From contig QCPD01000002.1 in NCBI GenBank assembly GCA_003209755.1, positions 120,043 through 184,042 on the forward strand: a stretch of DNA of 64,000 nucleotides, in the 5' to 3' direction. Each line of letters starts with the position of its first letter. The stretch's first letter is position 1. Under the pieces are notes generated by a model that ran no database searches, was not told where the DNA came from, and saw only the letters and a program-made list of their open reading frames with translations. This document shows, in pieces, positions 59,324-64,000 of this stretch. A program made the position numbers and the translations under genes. The DNA is from Prochlorococcus sp. AG-436-C14. GTDB taxonomy: Bacteria > Cyanobacteriota > Cyanobacteriia > PCC-6307 > Cyanobiaceae.

Positions 59324-62300
59324 TTAGGAATGAATATCCTGCAAAGCTGCAACTGATAGAATTTGATTCTGCAATGCCTCAATCCCCTTTACAGCAGCAC
59401 TAGCACCTTTCAAAGTTGTCAAAGTTGGGACAGAGTAGTCGAGTGCAGCTTTTCTAAGATATTTATCATCATAAATTGCTTGACGTCCAATAGGTGTATT
59501 TATTACCAACTGAACCTTTCCTGATCGAATCATGTCCTCAATATTTGGTCTCCCTTCGTGAACCTTCAGAACCCTTTCTACCTTTAAATCAAATTTCTCG
59601 AGATATTTGGAAGTGCCAGATGTCGCCAGAACTGAAAAACCTAGTTCAATTAATTTCTTTGCTACGGGAATTAGTGCAGGTTTATCTCGATCATTAGTAG
59701 ATAAGAAAACAAAACCGGAAGTAGGCAATCCCTCTCCGGCTGCGAGTTCGGACTTTGCATATGCCATTCCAAAAGTTCTTGCAGATCCCATTACCTCACC
59801 AGTGGAACGCATTTCTGGTCCTAAAACGCTGTCTGAGCCAGGAAAACGTCTAAAAGGCATAACAGCCTCTTTTATTGCTTGAAGTGGTGGAATTGGTTCT
59901 TGATTTAATCCAATATCATTTAATTTTTTACTTAAAAGTAACTGTGTTGCAATTTTTGCAAGAGGGACTCCAGTGGCTTTAGAGACGAAAGGAACTGTTC
60001 TCGAAGCCCTTGGGTTGGCCTCAATAATATAAACAATCTCATTACCCTCATTATCTCTTTTGACAGCGAATTGAAGATTAATTAGACCAACCACATCTAG
60101 TTCAATAGCTAAAGATTTTGTCCAATGCTTAATTGTTTTAATTGACTCAGCAGAAAGCGTTATGGAAGGAAGGCAACAGGCTGAATCACCTGAATGAATA
60201 CCCGCAGGTTCAATATGTTCCATTAATCCTCCAATTACGACATTTTTGCTTACATCACACAATGCATCAACATCGACCTCAATAGCATTCTCTAGATATT
60301 GATCAATAAGGATTGGATGATCTGGTTCAACGTTTACAGCTTCCTTTATGTATCTTTCTAACTCATCTTGCTCAAAAACTATTTCCATAGCTCTACCACC
60401 GAGAACATATGAAGGCCGAACAACCAGTGGATAGCCTACTTTATTAGCCACATTTAAGGATTCTTCAAAAGTTCGAGCAATACCATTTTTGGGTTGCCTA
60501 ATATCCAATCTCCTCAAGACTTTGTCAAATTGCTCTCTATCTTCAGCCAAATCAATTGAAATAGGGGATGTACCTAAAACTTTTGTTCGTAACTTTGAGT
60601 TTTCCGATTTATCTAACCAATTAACTATTGGTAAAGAAAGTTTTAAAGGTGTTTGTCCTCCAAATTGAACTACTATTCCATAAGGTTCCTCAAATTCAAT
60701 AACATTTAGAACATCTTCAAGAGTTAAAGGTTCAAAGTAAAGTATGTCACTTGTGTCATAATCAGTAGAAACCGTTTCGGGGTTACTATTTATCATTATT
60801 GTTGTAAAATTTTCCTCCTGAGCTTGATAAGAAGCATGACAACAACAATAATCAAATTCTATACCTTGTCCAATACGATTTGGACCTCCACCAAGAATTA
60901 AAATTTTATTTTTATTATCATTTTTAATTTCATTAAGATTAATACTTTTGATTATTTTTCCTTCCTTATCAATTTTGTAGACTGGTCTTTCATATGTAGA
61001 ATAATGATATGGTGTATTAGAGGAAAATTCAGAAGCACATGTATCAACTGTCTTGAAAACTGGTAATATTTTTAGGGCAGTTCTTTTAGATCTAATTGTT
61101 AATTCATCAGTATTTAAAGCAAAGGCAATCTGACGATCAGAAAATCCAAGTTGTTTTAGTTTTAAGAAAAAATTAGGCTCTAATTGATTAATATTTTCTT
61201 GTTTAAGTAATTGATCCTCAGCATTAACTATGTTCCTAAGCTTCGATAAGAACCAAGGGTCTATTTTAGAAAAAGAAAAAATTTCATTGTCACTTCGTCC
61301 ATTCTTCATTGCTAATCTGACATACATTATTCTCTCTGGTGAAGGCGTCCTTAATAATCTTTCTAAATCAATAGAAGATACATTCCTATCATCTCGATCA
61401 CACCCCCAACCACTTAGTCCTGTTTCTAAAGATCGTATTGCCTTTTGAAAAGATTCTTCAAAACATCTTCCAATTGCCATAGCCTCGCCAACTGACTTCA
61501 TTGAAGTAGTAAGAATTGAAGAACTTCCTGAGAATTTTTCAAATGCAAAACGCGGTATTTTAGTAACTACGTAATCAATCGAAGGTTCAAAACACGCAGG
61601 AGTCTTGCCAGTAATATCGTTGCTAATCTCATCTAGTCTATAACCAACCGCCAAAAGAGCGGCAATTTTAGCGATAGGAAATCCTGTAGCTTTACTTGCT
61701 AAGGCTGATGACCTACTAACACGAGGATTCATCTCAATTACAATAATCTCGCCATTATCAGGATTAATTGCAAATTGAATATTACTTCCACCAGTTGCCA
61801 CACCAATTTCTCTAATTATGGAAATCGAATAGTCTCTTAAAAGTTGATATTCTCTGTCAGTTAGAGTTTGTGCAGGAGCTACTGTGATCGAATCTCCAGT
61901 GTGGACCCCCATAGGATCAACATTTTCAATACTGCATATAATTACAACATTATCTGATAAATCTCTCATAACCTCTAACTCAAATTCTTTCCAACCTAAA
62001 AGAGATTTTTCGATAAGTATTTGAGAAACAGGGCTAGCATCTAGTCCTGTTTTACATAATTCTAAAAATTCATCCTGGTTGTAAGCAATACCTCCTCCAC
62101 TTCCACCTAATGTGAACGCAGGACGAATAATTTTAGGGAATGAAGAAATTTCATTCCCAACCATTTCAGCTTCTTGGAGATTAGAAGCGATTCCAGATGG
62201 ACATACTTCAACTCCAATATTATTCATTGCTATTTTAAATAAATTCCTATCCTCAGCTTTTTTAATTGCCTTAAGATCGGCGCCAATTAATTCAATATTG

Positions 62301-62632
62301 TATTTTTTTAAAATCCCAGATTCTGCCAATTCTACCGAAATATTTAAAGCGGTTTGCCCACCCATCGTTGGCAAAAGAGCATCAGGTCTTTCTATTTCTA
62401 TAATTTGCTCAACAACTGAGGCTGTAAGAGGTTCAACGTAGGTTCTGTTTGCGGTTTCAGGATCCGTCATTATTGAAGCCGGATTTGAGTTGACTAAAAT
62501 GACTTCAAAACCTTCGCTTCTTAGCGCTTTACATGCCTGGGTACCGGAATAGTCGAATTCACAGGCCTGTCCAATAACGATTGGACCAGAACCTAGTATC
62601 AAGATCCGACGTATATCTTTACGCCGTGGCAT
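59324..62632 (-). CDS. carB: Carbamoyl-phosphate synthase large subunit
   Basis: 1102 aa; [27 protein letters not shown], duplicated ATP-grasp halves, MGS domain C-terminus. Confidence 0.98.
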   Translation of the reverse strand: MPRRKDIRRILILGSGPIVIGQACEFDYSGTQACKALRSEGFEVILVNSNPASIMTDPETANRTYVEPLTASVVEQIIEIERPDALLPTMGGQTALNISVELAESGILKKYNIELIGADLKAIKKAEDRNLFKIAMNNIGVEVCPSGIASNLQEAEMVGNEISSFPKIIRPAFTLGGSGGGIAYNQDEFLELCKTGLDASPVSQILIEKSLLGWKEFELEVMRDLSDNVVIICSIENVDPMGVHTGDSITVAPAQTLTDREYQLLRDYSISIIREIGVATGGSNIQFAINPDNGEIIVIEMNPRVSRSSALASKATGFPIAKIAALLAVGYRLDEISNDITGKTPACFEPSIDYVVTKIPRFAFEKFSGSSSILTTSMKSVGEAMAIGRCFEESFQKAIRSLETGLSGWGCDRDDRNVSSIDLERLLRTPSPERIMYVRLAMKNGRSDNEIFSFSKIDPWFLSKLRNIVNAEDQLLKQENINQLEPNFFLKLKQLGFSDRQIAFALNTDELTIRSKRTALKILPVFKTVDTCASEFSSNTPYHYSTYERPVYKIDKEGKIIKSINLNEIKNDNKNKILILGGGPNRIGQGIEFDYCCCHASYQAQEENFTTIMINSNPETVSTDYDTSDILYFEPLTLEDVLNVIEFEEPYGIVVQFGGQTPLKLSLPIVNWLDKSENSKLRTKVLGTSPISIDLAEDREQFDKVLRRLDIRQPKNGIARTFEESLNVANKVGYPLVVRPSYVLGGRAMEIVFEQDELERYIKEAVNVEPDHPILIDQYLENAIEVDVDALCDVSKNVVIGGLMEHIEPAGIHSGDSACCLPSITLSAESIKTIKHWTKSLAIELDVVGLINLQFAVKRDNEGNEIVYIIEANPRASRTVPFVSKATGVPLAKIATQLLLSKKLNDIGLNQEPIPPLQAIKEAVMPFRRFPGSDSVLGPEMRSTGEVMGSARTFGMAYAKSELAAGEGLPTSGFVFLSTNDRDKPALIPVAKKLIELGFSVLATSGTSKYLEKFDLKVERVLKVHEGRPNIEDMIRSGKVQLVINTPIGRQAIYDDKYLRKAALDYSVPTLTTLKGASAAVKGIEALQNQILSVAALQDIHS

Positions 62633-62752
62633 TTGAATTTCTTGTAAACTTCATTTATGTCACGCATTCTAGGTATCTATTTATCATCTACTGTCTAGAT
62701 CGGCAAACTACTATTAAAGTTTAACTAACTTTCCGACAAAGAAACAAAGAGT

Positions 62753-63388
62753 ATGAGCGAACTACAGCGCCTTAAAGGGCTGCTGCCACCAGAAAACCAA
62801 AGCTGGGTATTCATTGAAGCCGCAGCAGCAATTGATCCTCCTCTAATTACGCTTGAAGAAATTGGGCGGGATGAAGTGGAGATTCAAGTTGACCTTGAGC
62901 AATGGGACTACTTAGCTCAAGATCATAGAAATTTATTGTTTTGGCATGAAGTGGGACGCATTCAAAACGACACCATCCCAAGAGATGGGTGGGAAATGGC
63001 CGCACTGGCAATAGGTTTAGGTGGCGCTATTGGAGAGTTATGGGTTCAAGATGGATTGTTACTTTTAATGGCACTTGGATTATCAGGTTTTGCAGGTTAT
63101 AGGCTTTATTTAAAAAATAATTCAGAAAAGCGTTTACAAGACGCAATTTCGGCTGATGAGAGGGCTATAGATCTAGCATGTAGATTTGGATATAGCGTTC
63201 CAAATGCTTATAAAAGTCTTGGTGGTGCATTAAAAGATTTAGTAGAAAAATCTAGAAAGAAAAAAAAGCGAACATTTTACGAAGATAGACTAGAAGCGCT
63301 GAGGAAGAGTGCCGAAAGAGCTCGTGCAGAAATGGCATCTCAAGAGGGATCTAAAAAATCAGTTACGAGTGAAAATGTTTATGGATAG
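62753..63388 (+). CDS. DUF3318-like membrane protein
   Basis: 211 aa; ETTLQRLKGLLPPENQSW-like N-terminus, WDYLAQDHRNLLFWHEVGRIQNDTIPRDGWEMAALAIGLGGAIGELWVQDG. Confidence 0.75.
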   Translation: MSELQRLKGLLPPENQSWVFIEAAAAIDPPLITLEEIGRDEVEIQVDLEQWDYLAQDHRNLLFWHEVGRIQNDTIPRDGWEMAALAIGLGGAIGELWVQDGLLLLMALGLSGFAGYRLYLKNNSEKRLQDAISADERAIDLACRFGYSVPNAYKSLGGALKDLVEKSRKKKKRTFYEDRLEALRKSAERARAEMASQEGSKKSVTSENVYG

Positions 63389-63755
63389 TAGTAAGTTAGT
63401 TGAACTAGCTGCGGTTGCTTGCGATGATAGAAAAGCAGGAGATATAAAACTTTTAAAAGTTGATGAAGTATCAAGTATAGCTGATTGGATATTAATTACT
63501 GAAGGACTTTCCGATGTTCAAGTAAGGGCAATAGTTAATAATGTAGAAAAGACAATAAGAGAGGAAGCAAATCTGCTTCCTCTTAGAAAGGAAGGAATAA
63601 ATGAAGCGAAATGGGCATTGTTAGATTATGGAGATCTAATAATTAATGTTTTTCAACCTAATGAAAGAAAATTCTATGATTTAGAATCATTCTGGAGCAA
63701 TGGAATTACACATGATTTTATAAATAATAAATTAATAGCATTAATCGATGAATAA
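63375..63755 (+). CDS. rsfS: Ribosome silencing factor RsfS (YbeB/Iojap)
   Basis: Start at MFMDSS or MDSS within ORF 63309; ACDDRKAGDIKLLKVDEVSSIADWILITEGLSDVQVRAI...WALLDYGDLIINVF. Confidence 0.92.
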   Translation: MFMDSSKLVELAAVACDDRKAGDIKLLKVDEVSSIADWILITEGLSDVQVRAIVNNVEKTIREEANLLPLRKEGINEAKWALLDYGDLIINVFQPNERKFYDLESFWSNGITHDFINNKLIALIDE

Positions 63756-64000
63756 AATAATATGTCCTGTGCCCTTAAACCAAAGGCCTTTGAACGAATT
63801 TACTAATATTAGAAATTCATGGGTAATCTCCTGGGCTTTTTTAGAAAGAAATATTTTCTACAGGAAATTAATAGTTAGTTGGTTATTTATTATACCAATT
63901 AGTTTAATAATATCCTATGGAAGCGATTACCTTAAAAACAATATTTTGGAACTTATATTTACAAGCTTTACTGCATCTCTCGTCTTGCCTATATTATTAC
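63748..64000 (+). CDS. CGLD27/DUF1230-like protein, 3' truncated by window edge
   Basis: MNKIICPVPLNQRPLNEFTNIRNSWVISWAFLERNIFYRKLIVSWLF...; CP.xxQRPLNE motif. Confidence 0.75.
   Translation, partial: MNKIICPVPLNQRPLNEFTNIRNSWVISWAFLERNIFYRKLIVSWLFIIPISLIISYGSDYLKNNILELIFTSFTASLVLPILL

Noticed and set aside
33995-62632. carA and carB as a split operon
   Set aside because: Both are on the minus strand but about 24 kb apart; separate carA/carB loci are ordinary in cyanobacteria.
1-64000. CRISPR array, rRNA, transposon or prophage
   Set aside because: No regularly spaced repeats, no rRNA-like stretch, no transposase/integrase or structural phage genes seen in the ORF set.

Overview
This is a 64 kb AT-rich bacterial chromosome window, gene-dense and without insertion elements. 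Its content is that of a marine picocyanobacterium, most consistent with low-light Prochlorococcus; that assignment is from remembered protein similarity, not a search. Most of it is core housekeeping: ilvA (partial), scpB, pyk, ftsH, clpP, thf1/psb29, petN, secDF, pdhB, ispE, rsmA, rlmH, umuDC, dnaG, ruvA, rpsO, dnaE, gatA, rlmB, mrnC, carA, trpD, msrA, tRNA-Pro(GGG), uppP, acsF, carB, rsfS. There is also a glucosylglycerate-type compatible-solute locus at 42.4-47.3 kb and an ABC-2 exporter. Small AT-rich accessory patches of tiny membrane or unknown ORFs lie at about 7.8-9.8 kb, 38.5-42.3 kb and 48-51 kb. Several real-looking small genes are missing from the ORF track, including petN (33 aa). 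The items most worth a second look are: a GC-elevated, apparently structured leader before pdhB; umuDC behind a LexA-like box and followed by an HExxH protein; a membrane-anchored GIY-YIG protein; an Nramp-like transporter lacking both canonical metal-binding motifs; a glucosylglycerate synthesis/phosphorolysis loop; and an FdC2-like ferredoxin convergent with the chlorophyll cyclase gene acsF. I found no CRISPR array, rRNA, transposase or prophage. No completely new system is proven here. All function calls come from reading motifs by eye.
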